From the NCBI GenBank assembly GCA_900550375.1, contig URRP01000013.1:1-51987 (forward strand): DNA of 51,987 bases, written 5' to 3'. Each line of letters starts with the position of its first letter. Position 1 is the stretch's first letter. Positions 19,101 through 27,232 of this stretch are shown piece by piece. The DNA is from an uncultured Alistipes sp. (GTDB lineage Bacteria; Bacteroidota; Bacteroidia; Bacteroidales; Rikenellaceae). The position numbers were made by a program, and so were the translations under genes. The notes beneath the pieces were generated by a model. It was not told the DNA's origin. It searched no databases and was given only the letters and a program-made list of their open reading frames with translations.

Positions 19101-19230
19101 GGCAACGTGGTCGCACAATACCGGTTTCACCCCCGAGATCGGCGGTTCGGCGCTCGCGTTCGGCATCGATACGGGCGATACTTACCCGATGCCGACGACC
19201 ATCACTTTCGGTGTAAACGTATCTTTCTAA
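16183..19230 (+). CDS. SusC-like TonB-dependent glycan transporter (PUL 1)
   Basis: A 1015-residue outer-membrane transporter of the SusC/RagA family. After a long signal peptide (cleavage near VFAQ, residues 33-36) comes a carboxypeptidase-regulatory-like domain (about 37-110, with GKVIDADGQPVVGASVVVVG). The plug domain spans about 120-240, with AVVIGYGTAKKRDLTGSI, LQGRVAGVQITNSG, RIRGTNSING and the SusC signature FGVRGANGVIIVTTKRAK. The 22-strand barrel makes up the rest and ends TITFGVNVSF. It forms a lidded pore with the SusD protein encoded 13 bases downstream and imports oligosaccharides with TonB energy. The neighbouring GH144 and GH3 genes suggest beta-1,2-glucan fragments. Confidence 0.95.
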   Translation: MKKNRPKSCGASHFLLKAFVSVVLLLFASISGVFAQNTIDVTGKVIDADGQPVVGASVVVVGTYTGTTTGADGGFALKAREGEELEVSFIGMTTQRVPVSAAPVTVRLENESTMIEQAVVIGYGTAKKRDLTGSIVNVDAATIANRPSSNPLASLQGRVAGVQITNSGRAGQDPEIRIRGTNSINGFAPLYVVDGMFTDNINYLNSNDIESFEILKDPSSLAIFGVRGANGVIIVTTKRAKLGQTVVNVNQSVGVKHVGHRMSLTNGPQFKELYNEQLSNMGGDPFDYTHYQANTDWQDAIFQNAMISQTTASIMGANEKSNFYLGVGYTYEQGSIQKEEMQKVTVNFSDEYKMKEWLKFGVQMNGAYMLPADAKNVTGAIHAAPISPIYDTATGGYYQLPSFQSSQISNPMIDIEEFAAHNKAQNYRFAGNVYGEINFLSELKFRAAFSIDYLSNNSRQFSPVKYEYDPNLGTINPRSQSESLSQTKSNTLNAQQDYILTYAKTFAEKHDLTLMAGLTTNFTSYEELVGGRSQNINTADIVIPNDPDKWWISSIGDIASATNSGAQYRKFTMSYLFRALYNYNRRYLLNFSFRRDGASVFRNTGNTWDNFYSIGAGWIMSEENFMRNQDVIDYLKIKGSYGVLGNQNIGTAGGNYPSFPTLNSSNAIFGDNIISSYSQAYLVTDLRWEKTKAWEVGFEMQLLGQRLRIEPTYYSKKTENLICYLEKFMGAQDGLINSGSIRNRGFELSGSWSDKIGEDFRYTVSANLTTINNKVLTLGKTYYQGDKSVAVSEPGKPIGYFYGYEVEGVYQNKADIAVSPENTLAAVAPGDLKFRDVTGDGKITEADRTMIGNPTPDFTYGYSINLQYKNFDLGIDFQGVYGNEIFNTSFLSAYAQYNYHSKRLGRWNGAGTSNWEPILDSSRATQMMNSSYFIEDGSYLRLKNIQLGYNFSDRILKKIRLKALRVFMNIDNLATWSHNTGFTPEIGGSALAFGIDTGDTYPMPTTITFGVNVSF

Positions 19231-19243
19231 AACAGCTTAACCT

Positions 19244-20797
19244 ATGAAAACGATCATAAAGAAATTGAAATTCTGGGTCATTGCCGTCGCTGCGGTCGCA
19301 TCGGCCGCTTGCAGCGACCTGCTCGACCAGCGCCCGCAGGGCCAGTGGACCATCGACGATATCGAGGGCGGCGCCTACTTTTCGCAGGTGATGGCGCTCT
19401 ATGCCAAGGCTCGTCACTACAATATCACGGCGGGTATTCCGGCCTTTGCCATTCTCTACTACCGTTCGGAAGATTCGCGCAAGGGATCGACCACGACCGA
19501 CGGCGCGGAACACGTGCCCATGTATGAGAACTTTCAGTATTCGGCGGCCAATTCGCTGCTGAATCCCTACTGGACGACTAACTACGAGATCATCAATGCG
19601 GCGAACACCGTTCTCGACCAGATGAAGAAGGCGCAGGAAGCCGGTGCGCAGCTCGATGAGGCGGAATTGCAGTGCGGCATGGAAGCACACTTCTTCCGCG
19701 GCTGGTGTTACTTCAATCTGGTACGTGCTTTCGGCGAGGTGCCGCTCGTCGACTTCGCGATCACCAGCTCCGACGAGGCCAATATTCCCAAGACGACGGT
19801 GGACAAGATCTATGCGTTGATCGACGCCGATCTGACGGCCGCCGAGGCGCTGCCCCGCAGATGGGAATCGAAATACGTCGGGCGCATCACCTACGGAACA
19901 GCCCGCGCACTCCATGCCAAGGCCTATGCACAGCGCAGATTGTGGTCGCAGATGTATCAGGCCGCCAAGGATGTGATCGAAACCAAAGTCTACAATCTGG
20001 ATACGCCGTTCAACGAGATTTTCCGCGAGGAGGGCGAAAACTCTTCGGAGTCGGTTTGGGAGTTGCAGTGCACCGCTACGATCGCCGAGCCGTCGTCCAA
20101 CGAGTTGGGCAGTCAGTTCTGCGAAGTGCAGGGCTGCCGCGGTTCGGGTACGAGCAATCTGGGCTGGGGCTGGCATATGGCCGACCAGTCGATCGTCGAT
20201 GTATTCGAAACGGGCGATCCGCGCCGTGACGAGACGCTGCTCTACTTCTCGACCCCTTCGAAGCCGTGGCCTTCGATCGCTCCGGCGACCGGTAACGCTC
20301 CTTTTGGCGAATTCCTCATTTCGCAGGAAGGTCTGGACGGCGATTTCTACAACAAGAAGGCCTATTGCAGTCCGAAGTTGCGTGACTACTACGGAAGCAA
20401 TTCGGGTAAATGGTACAACATCCGCATGATCCGCTATTCGGACGTGGTGCTGATGGCCGCCGAAGCGGCTTGCGAGTTGGGCAGCGAGGCGATGATCGAG
20501 GAGGCACTCGACTATCTGGAGCAGGTGCGTAAGCGTGCCCGCGGTACCAATACGAACGTTCTGCCCAAGGTGACTACGACGAACCAGTCGGAGCTGCGCG
20601 ATGCAATTCACCACGAGCGGCATGTGGAACTGGCGCTGGAGTTCGGCCGCTTCTACGATCTGGTACGCTGGAACGAGGCGACGACCGTGCTCGGAAATAA
20701 AGGCTACACCGATAAGAATAAATACCTTCCGCTGCCCCAGACGCAGGTCGACGCTTCGAACGGCGTGCTGATACAGAATCCCGATTATGTAAATTAA
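19244..20797 (+). CDS. SusD/RagB-like glycan-binding lipoprotein (PUL 1)
   Basis: A 517-residue surface lipoprotein (lipobox SAAC near residue 24) that acts as the lid of the SusC transporter. Family features are the N-terminal CSDLLDQRPQGQWTIDDI, TPR-like helices in the first half (EAHFFRGWCYFNLVRAFGEV is the most conserved SusD stretch), and a C-terminal HERHVELALEFGRFYDLVRW with the ending NGVLIQNPDYVN. It follows susC by 13 bases and precedes the LamG lipoprotein by 14. Confidence 0.95.
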   Translation: MKTIIKKLKFWVIAVAAVASAACSDLLDQRPQGQWTIDDIEGGAYFSQVMALYAKARHYNITAGIPAFAILYYRSEDSRKGSTTTDGAEHVPMYENFQYSAANSLLNPYWTTNYEIINAANTVLDQMKKAQEAGAQLDEAELQCGMEAHFFRGWCYFNLVRAFGEVPLVDFAITSSDEANIPKTTVDKIYALIDADLTAAEALPRRWESKYVGRITYGTARALHAKAYAQRRLWSQMYQAAKDVIETKVYNLDTPFNEIFREEGENSSESVWELQCTATIAEPSSNELGSQFCEVQGCRGSGTSNLGWGWHMADQSIVDVFETGDPRRDETLLYFSTPSKPWPSIAPATGNAPFGEFLISQEGLDGDFYNKKAYCSPKLRDYYGSNSGKWYNIRMIRYSDVVLMAAEAACELGSEAMIEEALDYLEQVRKRARGTNTNVLPKVTTTNQSELRDAIHHERHVELALEFGRFYDLVRWNEATTVLGNKGYTDKNKYLPLPQTQVDASNGVLIQNPDYVN

Positions 20798-20811
20798 ATA
20801 AGTCAGATATC

Positions 20812-21675
20812 ATGAAATTCCTCAGATATTTTCCGTTGATTTTGACGACTGCGGCGCTCTTCGCGCTGGGATCGTGCAAACAAGATTTGGGTCAGGATCC
20901 GCCGTTCGATTATCCCGACGAGGGTTCGTCCGGCGTGCAGCTTCCCGATCCGCTCTACCATCTGGCATTCGACGACGATCTGTTCTTGGACGGTACGCTC
21001 AAGGGCACGATGTCGACCTACACCGGCACTTCGCCGCAGTTCGTGGACGGCAAATCGGGCAAGGCCTACCAGAATATCGACGGTCAGGCGCTCATCCTGC
21101 GTCCCGATGCCGCTTCGGCTACGGCGCTCAAGTCGCTGGGCAGCTACTCGGTCTTTATGTGGATCAAGTTCGCCGGCACGAATAAGAATGCGTCGTGCCT
21201 CTTTGCGATCGGCAATACCACCATCGAGGTGGCCAATGTCGCTTTCTTCCTCAACAACGGCAATGCGACGACTCCCTCGGAGTTCTTCTTCAAGGGATTC
21301 ATGCAGGCCACCGGTGCGGCCGGTAAGCCCGACGCATGGTTCGATGCCGGCAACGACGCTAAGATTCAGAATATGGCGGGCGTCTGGGCGCACGTCGGTT
21401 TGACCTACAATGCCGAGAATTCGACGATCGCCCTCTACCACAACGGTGCGGAGGTCTGCAACCGCGTTTTGGGCGGTGGAACGTTCGGCGCGCTGTCGTT
21501 CGACGAGGTCAGCGGCATTTGCCTCGGGGCATTCCCCTCGCAGGTGGGGCTGGGATCGGGTGCCGGCTGGACCGCCGAAGCCTCCTTCTATACGGGCGTA
21601 ATGGAAGAGTTCAATCTCTACGACAAGGTACTCACGCCGGGACAGGTCGCGGCACTGTACGAAAAGATGAAATAA
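20812..21675 (+). CDS. LamG/concanavalin A-like surface lipoprotein (SusE position)
   Basis: A 287-residue lipoprotein (lipobox LGSC, residues 19-22). After a short linker it is almost entirely a LamG-like jelly roll of about 230 residues, with YHLAFDDDLFLDGTLKG at the start, SYSVFMWIKFAG, VWAHVGLTYNAENSTIALYH and EEFNLYDKVLTPGQVAALY. The last is the usual ending of such domains. It sits where SusE/SusF glycan-binding proteins are encoded, so surface binding of the target glycan is likely. No catalytic residues can be assigned. It is the last gene before a possible internal terminator at 21774-21806. Confidence 0.8.
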   Translation: MKFLRYFPLILTTAALFALGSCKQDLGQDPPFDYPDEGSSGVQLPDPLYHLAFDDDLFLDGTLKGTMSTYTGTSPQFVDGKSGKAYQNIDGQALILRPDAASATALKSLGSYSVFMWIKFAGTNKNASCLFAIGNTTIEVANVAFFLNNGNATTPSEFFFKGFMQATGAAGKPDAWFDAGNDAKIQNMAGVWAHVGLTYNAENSTIALYHNGAEVCNRVLGGGTFGALSFDEVSGICLGAFPSQVGLGSGAGWTAEASFYTGVMEEFNLYDKVLTPGQVAALYEKMK

Positions 21676-21773
21676 TCGGACGCATTTCCAAGAGTCGTTT
21701 TCCCGGCTCGGCAGAGTCTGCAAGCATCCTCTGCTCTTGCTGATCGAAAATGTCCGATTGTTGCACGGATCGG

Positions 21774-21806
21774 AAGAGGGGACCACAATCCGGCCCCCTC
21801 TTTTAA
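21774..21806 (+). terminator. Possible internal terminator within PUL 1
   Basis: AAGAGGGG (21774-21781) and CCCCTCTT (21795-21802) form an 8-bp stem followed by TTAAAA. It lies between the LamG gene and the first GH144 gene, so it may reduce enzyme-gene transcription relative to susCD. The U-run is short, so partial read-through is expected. Confidence 0.5.
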
Positions 21807-21820
21807 AAAAACGGCAATTT

Positions 21821-23508
21821 ATGAAATCATTTCCATTTATCAAGGGCTTTCTGCCTGCACTGGTTTTTCTGAGCGGCTGCGGCGGCGATTCGACCGAAGA
21901 TAACGGCGAGATGCCTGCGGGCGACCGGCTGGCGCTGAGTTCGGTCACGATCGGCGGCCAAAGCGGATTGTCGGACTTCGACGACGTAGCGCCCGACGCC
22001 GAGATCGTGCTCGACTTCACGACGGCGCTCGATGCGTCGACCGTCGATGCCAACATTTACCTGCTCAATTCCGGCGGGGCGAAGGTGACCGCCAGCGATG
22101 TTTACGACGGTGCGAAACGCGTTACGCTCAAACCTGCCGCTTCGCTGGGTTCTTACGCCACCTACCGGCTGATCGTCAACAGCGGCCTGAAATCGGCCGC
22201 AGGAGAGGCGATCCTTACCGGCAAGGTCCTCCTTATCCATACGGGGCTGGATACGAGCGACAAGTTCCCGCAGATCTCCGACGAGGAGCTGCTCACCAAG
22301 GTGCAGCGACAGACTTTCCGCTATTTCTGGGAGGGTGCCGAACCCACCAGCGGCATGGCGCGCGAACGCACTACGTCGGGCGCGACGGTCACCACCGGCG
22401 GCACGGGCTTCGGCGTGATGGCCATGACGGTGGCCGCCGAGCGCGGTTTTGTGACGCGCAGCGAGGCGTGCGAACGGGTGCAGCGGATCGTGACGTTCCT
22501 TGCTCAGCGGGCGACGGCCTATCACGGCGCTTTCTCGCACTGGATCAACGGCGAGACCGGAGCGACGCTTCCCTTCTCGGCCGACGACAACGGCGCCGAT
22601 CTGGTGGAGACGGGCCTGCTGTTTCAGGGGCTGCTCACGGCACGTGCCTACTTCGACGGCGCGGATGCTGCCGAGAGTAAGCTGCGGGCCGATATCACTG
22701 CGTTGTGGGAGGCCGTCGAATGGGATTTTTCACCAAGCAAGGAACCGAGAAGGTGCTCTATTGGCATTGGAGTCCCGACAAGGGATGGGCGATGAACCTG
22801 CCGATCCGAGGGTGGAACGAGGCGTTGATTGTCTACGTACTGGCCGCTTCGTCGCCGACGCATCCGATCGACCACGAGGTCTATGCCGAAGGCTGGGCGC
22901 GGGGTGGCGCGATGCTGAATGGCAAGCTGTTCTACGATACGGTGCTGCCGCTGGGCGAGGATTACGGCGGGCCGCTCTTTTGGGCCCACTATTCCTTCTT
23001 GGGGTTGGATCCGAAAGGACTCTCCGACGCCTACGCCGACTACTGGGAGCAGGTGCGCAACCATACGCTTATCAACTATAAGTACTGCGTGGCCAATCCC
23101 AAGAAATACGCCGGTTACGGACCCGACTGCTGGGGGTTGACGGCCAGCGACATCCCCGACGGCTACACCGCCTCGTCGCCGACGAACGACCGCGGTGTGA
23201 TCGCCCCCACGGCGGCTTTGTCGTCGATGCCTTACACGCCCGACGAGTCGATGGCGGCGCTGCGTTTCTTCTACTACAAACTGGGTGACAAACTGTGGAG
23301 CGACTACGGGTTCATCGACGCCTTCGACCTCTCTACCGGCTGGTTCGACACGGGAATGCATATCGCCATCGATCAGGGACCGATCGTCGTGATGATCGAG
23401 AACCACCGCACGGAATTGCCGTGGCGTATGCTGATGTCCGACACGGATGTGCAGGCGGGACTTGCGAAGCTCGGGTTTACGGTTTCGGCAGGTAATTTGA
23501 ACTATTAA
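21821..23508 (+). pseudogene. Frameshifted GH144-type beta-1,2-glucanase lipoprotein with Ig-like domain
   Basis: A lipoprotein (lipobox LSGC) with an N-terminal Ig-like domain (about residues 40-135, from LALSSVTIGGQSG) and a C-terminal glycoamylase-type alpha/alpha toroid. That fold is found in GH144 endo-beta-1,2-glucanases (LLTKVQRQTFRYFWEGAEP; VLYWHWSPDKGW; GPLFWAHYSFLGLDPKG; IDQGPIVVMIENHRTELPW). The frame breaks at a run of five T at 22726-22730. Six T would give EWDFFTKQGTEKVLYWHWSP and one protein of about 562 residues, which aligns with the intact paralogue at 25823-27166. As written it would stop at 22795, before most of the catalytic domain. This could be a real mutation or a homopolymer read error. 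Confidence 0.85.
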
Positions 23509-23526
23509 TAAAAACGGATATACGAA

Positions 23527-25812
23527 ATGAAACAGTTCTTTTTTACGTTGTTGGGCGTCGTCCTCTGCGGCGCGGCCGTCGCCGGCGAGAAGCCGGCGGG
23601 CGCAACGATGGATCAATATGTCGATGCGCTGATGCGCCGCATGACCCTCGAAGAGAAGATCGGCCAGCTCAATCTGCCCAGTGCGGGCGACATTACCACG
23701 GGGCAGGCCAAAAGCAGTGACATCGCCGAGAAGATCCGGCGCGGCGAGGTGGGCGGCCTGTTCAATATCAAGGGCGTGGAGAAGATCCGCGACGTGCAGC
23801 GTATCGCCGTCGAGGAGAGCCGTCTGGGCATTCCGCTGATCTTCGGCATGGATGTGATTCACGGCTATGAGACGACCTTCCCGATTCCGCTCGGTATGAC
23901 GGCTACGTGGGATACGGAGGCCATCGAACGTGCGGCCCGCATATCGGCCGTCGAAGCGAGTGCCGCCGGCATCTGCTGGACCTTCTCGCCGATGGTCGAC
24001 ATCGCGCGCGATCCCCGCTGGGGACGAGCGTCGGAGGGTATCGGCGAAGACCCCTTCCTCGGCAGTGCCGTGGCGCGGTCGTTCGTCTACGGCTATCAGG
24101 GGCGCGATCCGATGCGCTTCTCGACCGACGAGATCATGGGCTGCGTGAAGCATTTCGCCCTCTACGGCGCCTCCGAAGCGGGGCGCGACTACAATACGAC
24201 CGACATGAGCCGCCAGCGGATGTACAACGACTACTTCCCGCCCTACAAGGCGGCCGTCGATGCGGGCGTAGGCAGCGTCATGGCGTCATTCAACGAGGTC
24301 GACGGTATTCCTGCTACGGCCAACCGGTGGCTGATGACCACCGTGCTGCGCGAGCAGTGGGGCTTCAAGGGGTTCGTCGTCACCGACTACACGGGCATCT
24401 ACGAGATGATCGCGCACGGTCTGGGCGATCTGAAGGAGGTTTCGGCGCGTGCCATCGAGGCGGGTGTCGACATGGATATGGTAAGCGAGGGCTATCTGGG
24501 AACCTTGCAGAAATCGCTCGAGGAGGGCCGCATTCCGCTGGCCGACATCGACCGCGCCTGCCGTCTGGTGCTCGAAGCGAAGTTCAAGCTGGGACTGTTC
24601 GACGATCCCTACCGCTACTGCGATCCGCAGCGTGCCGCCACGCAGATCTATACTCCCGCCCATCGCGCCGAAGCGCGCCGCATCGCGGGCGAGAGCTTCG
24701 TGCTGCTGAAGAATGCCGGCGGCGTACTGCCCTTGCAGCGTAAGGGAACGATCGCTGTGGTCGGCCCGCTGGCCGCTTCGCGCGAGAACATGCCCGGCAC
24801 GTGGAGCGTCGCTACCGACCTTACCAAGCCGCTGACGCTCGTCGAAGGGCTGCGGCAGACGGCAGGCAGCAAGGCGAAGATCGTCTATGCCAAGGGCAGC
24901 AACGTGATTCGCGACGAGGAGCAGGAACGATCCGCCACGATGTTCGGGCGTGATATCCCGCGTGACGGCCGCACCGACAAGCAGCTGCTCGACGAAGCGC
25001 TCGCCGCGGCGGCGCAGGCCGATGTGGTGGTGGCCGCATTGGGCGAGGCGTCGGAGATGAGCGGCGAGAGCAGCAGCCGGTCGCAGATCGGTATTCCCGA
25101 TGTGCAGCAGGAGTTGTTGCAGGCGCTCGTGGCTACGGGCAAGCCCGTCGTGCTGGTCCTCTTTACGGGGCGTCCGCTGACGCTCGAATGGGAGGCCGAG
25201 CACGTATCCTCGATTCTCAACGTGTGGTTCGGTGGCACGCAGGCGGCCGAGGCGATCGGCGACGTGTTGTTCGGCGACGTGAATCCTTTGGGTAAACTCC
25301 CCTCGACCTTCCCGCGCAGCGTGGGGCAGATTCCTCTCTTCTACAACCACAAGAACACGGGTCGTCCGCTGCTGGGCGACACCTTCGAAAAGTTCCGCAG
25401 CAACTACCTCGACGTGCCCAATACTCCGCTCTACGCCTTCGGATACGGTCTGTCGTATACCACTTTCGACTACGGCGACGTGCGCCTTTCGGCGTCGGAG
25501 ATGGCCGCCGATGGGTCGATCACGGCCACCGTGCGTCTGACCAATAGCGGCCGGCGCGACGGCGTGGAGGTCGTGCAGCTCTACATTCGCGATCGCGTGG
25601 GTTCGTCGACCCGTCCTGTGCAGGAGCTGAAAGGCTTCCGGCGCGTGGCGCTCAAGGCGGGCGAGAGCCGCGACGTGAGCTTTACGATCGACGTCTCGCT
25701 GCTGAAATATTACAATTATGACCTGCAATACGTGGCCGAGCCGGGCGAGTTCGACGTGATGATCGGCGGCGCGAGCAACGCGGTGAAGCAGGTGCGTTTC
25801 ACACTGAAATAA
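23527..25812 (+). CDS. GH3 beta-glucosidase (BglX-like)
   Basis: A 761-residue secreted enzyme with a Sec signal (MKQFFFTLLGVVLCGAAVAG), probably periplasmic. The GH3 N-terminal barrel has LGIPLIFGMDVIHGYETTFP, DIARDPRWGRASEGIGEDP and CVKHFALYGASEAGRDYNTT. The catalytic nucleophile is Asp287 in GFVVTDYTG. The second domain has the acid/base candidate in GEASEMSGESSSRSQ, near residue 510. A fibronectin III-like domain ends the protein (VVQLYIRDRVGSSTRPVQEL). Flanked by two GH144-type genes, it probably cleaves beta-1,2-linked gluco-oligosaccharides such as sophorose, as reported for a comparable GH3/GH144 pair in Bacteroides. The linkage is an inference from context. Confidence 0.93.
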   Translation: MKQFFFTLLGVVLCGAAVAGEKPAGATMDQYVDALMRRMTLEEKIGQLNLPSAGDITTGQAKSSDIAEKIRRGEVGGLFNIKGVEKIRDVQRIAVEESRLGIPLIFGMDVIHGYETTFPIPLGMTATWDTEAIERAARISAVEASAAGICWTFSPMVDIARDPRWGRASEGIGEDPFLGSAVARSFVYGYQGRDPMRFSTDEIMGCVKHFALYGASEAGRDYNTTDMSRQRMYNDYFPPYKAAVDAGVGSVMASFNEVDGIPATANRWLMTTVLREQWGFKGFVVTDYTGIYEMIAHGLGDLKEVSARAIEAGVDMDMVSEGYLGTLQKSLEEGRIPLADIDRACRLVLEAKFKLGLFDDPYRYCDPQRAATQIYTPAHRAEARRIAGESFVLLKNAGGVLPLQRKGTIAVVGPLAASRENMPGTWSVATDLTKPLTLVEGLRQTAGSKAKIVYAKGSNVIRDEEQERSATMFGRDIPRDGRTDKQLLDEALAAAAQADVVVAALGEASEMSGESSSRSQIGIPDVQQELLQALVATGKPVVLVLFTGRPLTLEWEAEHVSSILNVWFGGTQAAEAIGDVLFGDVNPLGKLPSTFPRSVGQIPLFYNHKNTGRPLLGDTFEKFRSNYLDVPNTPLYAFGYGLSYTTFDYGDVRLSASEMAADGSITATVRLTNSGRRDGVEVVQLYIRDRVGSSTRPVQELKGFRRVALKAGESRDVSFTIDVSLLKYYNYDLQYVAEPGEFDVMIGGASNAVKQVRFTLK

Positions 25813-25822
25813 CCATCTGGAT

Positions 25823-27166
25823 ATGAAGACGATGAAGTGGATTACAGCGGCCGTGTCGGCGCTCGCGCTGGCGGGCGTTGCCGCAGGCTGCTCGCAGCGC
25901 CCCGTGTCGGCGCTTTCGGACGAGGCGTTGATGGACAGCGTCGAGCGGCGGACGTTCGAATATTTCTGGGAAGGTGCCGAACCCAACAGCGGCCTTGCGT
26001 GCGAACGGATCAATATGGACGGCATCTATCCCGAGAACGACGAAACCGTGGTGACGACGGGCGGCAGCGGATTCGGCATTCTGGCGCTTATCGCCGGAAT
26101 GGAACGCGGCTACGTGACCCGCGAACAGGGGATCGAACGTTTCGAGCGAATCGTTTCGTTTCTGGAGCGTGCCGACCGTTTTCACGGAGCTTGGCCCCAC
26201 TGGATCGAGGGTGAGACGGGCCGTGTGAAACCTTTCGGCAAGAAGGACAACGGCGGCGATCTGGTCGAGACGGCCTTTCTGGTACAGGGGCTGCTGGCCG
26301 CCCATCAGTATTTCGCACAGGGCAACGCGCGCGAGCAGACGCTCGCACAACGTATCGACACCCTGTGGCGCGGCGTCGAGTGGTCGTGGTACCGCAACGG
26401 GCAGAATGTTCTCTACTGGCATTGGAGTCCCGAGTACGGCTGGGAGATGAACTTCGCCGTGCACGGCTTCAACGAGTGTCTGGTGATGTATATTTTGGCG
26501 GCCGCATCGCCGACCTATCCCATCGACCGCGAGGTCTATACCGAGGGATGGGCCGAGAACGGCGCGATCGTCGATCCGCACGAGGTCGAGGGCTACCGGC
26601 TCCATCTGCGTTATCAGGGAGTCGAAGCCGGCCCGTTGTTCTGGGCGCACTACTCCTTCCTCGGACTCGATCCGCGCGGACTCAGGGACCGTTACTGCGA
26701 GGACTATTTCGGCGAGATGCGCGACTACTCGCTCATCAACCGCGCCTACTGTATCCGCAATCCCAAGCATTACAAGGGATACGGCAAGGATTGCTGGGGG
26801 CTGACGGCCAGCTACTCGACGGTGGGGTATGCGGCGCACGCCCCTGTGGAGAGCGAAGATCACGGCGTGATCGCTCCTACGGCGGCGCTCTCGTCGATCG
26901 TCTACACGCCCGAGGAGTCGATGGATGTGATGCGGTATCTCTACGGGCCGCTCCAAAAGAAGGTGTGGGGTCCTTACGGCTTCTACGACGCCTTCAGCGA
27001 AACCGACGACTGGTATCCGCAGAAATATCTGGCCATCGATCAGGGACCGATCGCCGTGATGATCGAAAACCACCGTTCGGAACTGCTGTGGCGGCTCTTC
27101 ATGAGCCACCCCGACGTGCAGAACGGACTGCGTAAACTGGGTTTCGAGTCGCCTGTACTGCAATAA
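25823..27166 (+). CDS. GH144-type beta-1,2-glucanase lipoprotein
   Basis: A 447-residue lipoprotein (lipobox AAGC near residue 23) made of a single glycoamylase/GH144 alpha/alpha toroid. Conserved stretches include RRTFEYFWEGAEPNSGLACE, TTGGSGFGILALIAG, GRVKPFGKKDNGGDLVETAF, VLYWHWSPEYGWEMNFAVHG, GPLFWAHYSFLGLDPRGL and LAIDQGPIAVMIENHRSEL. The family was once annotated as glucoamylase; characterised GH144 members are endo-beta-1,2-glucanases. It is the intact paralogue of the frameshifted gene at 21821 but lacks the Ig-like domain. It follows the GH3 gene by 10 bases and closes PUL 1. Confidence 0.88.
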   Translation: MKTMKWITAAVSALALAGVAAGCSQRPVSALSDEALMDSVERRTFEYFWEGAEPNSGLACERINMDGIYPENDETVVTTGGSGFGILALIAGMERGYVTREQGIERFERIVSFLERADRFHGAWPHWIEGETGRVKPFGKKDNGGDLVETAFLVQGLLAAHQYFAQGNAREQTLAQRIDTLWRGVEWSWYRNGQNVLYWHWSPEYGWEMNFAVHGFNECLVMYILAAASPTYPIDREVYTEGWAENGAIVDPHEVEGYRLHLRYQGVEAGPLFWAHYSFLGLDPRGLRDRYCEDYFGEMRDYSLINRAYCIRNPKHYKGYGKDCWGLTASYSTVGYAAHAPVESEDHGVIAPTAALSSIVYTPEESMDVMRYLYGPLQKKVWGPYGFYDAFSETDDWYPQKYLAIDQGPIAVMIENHRSELLWRLFMSHPDVQNGLRKLGFESPVLQ

Positions 27167-27194
27167 GCGGGCGGTAACCGGAGCCGAGTCATTT

Positions 27195-27232
27195 TGGAAA
27201 CGGGGTGTATCTTTGCGATACGCCCCGTTTTC
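27195..27232. terminator. Bidirectional terminator at the end of PUL 1
   Basis: AAACGGGGTGTATC (27198-27211) pairs with GATACGCCCCGTTT (27217-27230) with one G-U pair. T-runs lie on the plus side, and the matching A-run serves the minus side. It separates the last GH144 gene from the convergent lysO-like gene and touches that gene's stop codon. Confidence 0.8.

Noticed and set aside
16444..19116. An 890-codon open frame on the minus strand opposite susC
   Set aside because: It is antisense to a certain SusC gene, rich in Arg, Val and Asp from reading GC-rich codons backwards, has no recognisable domain and no start signals.
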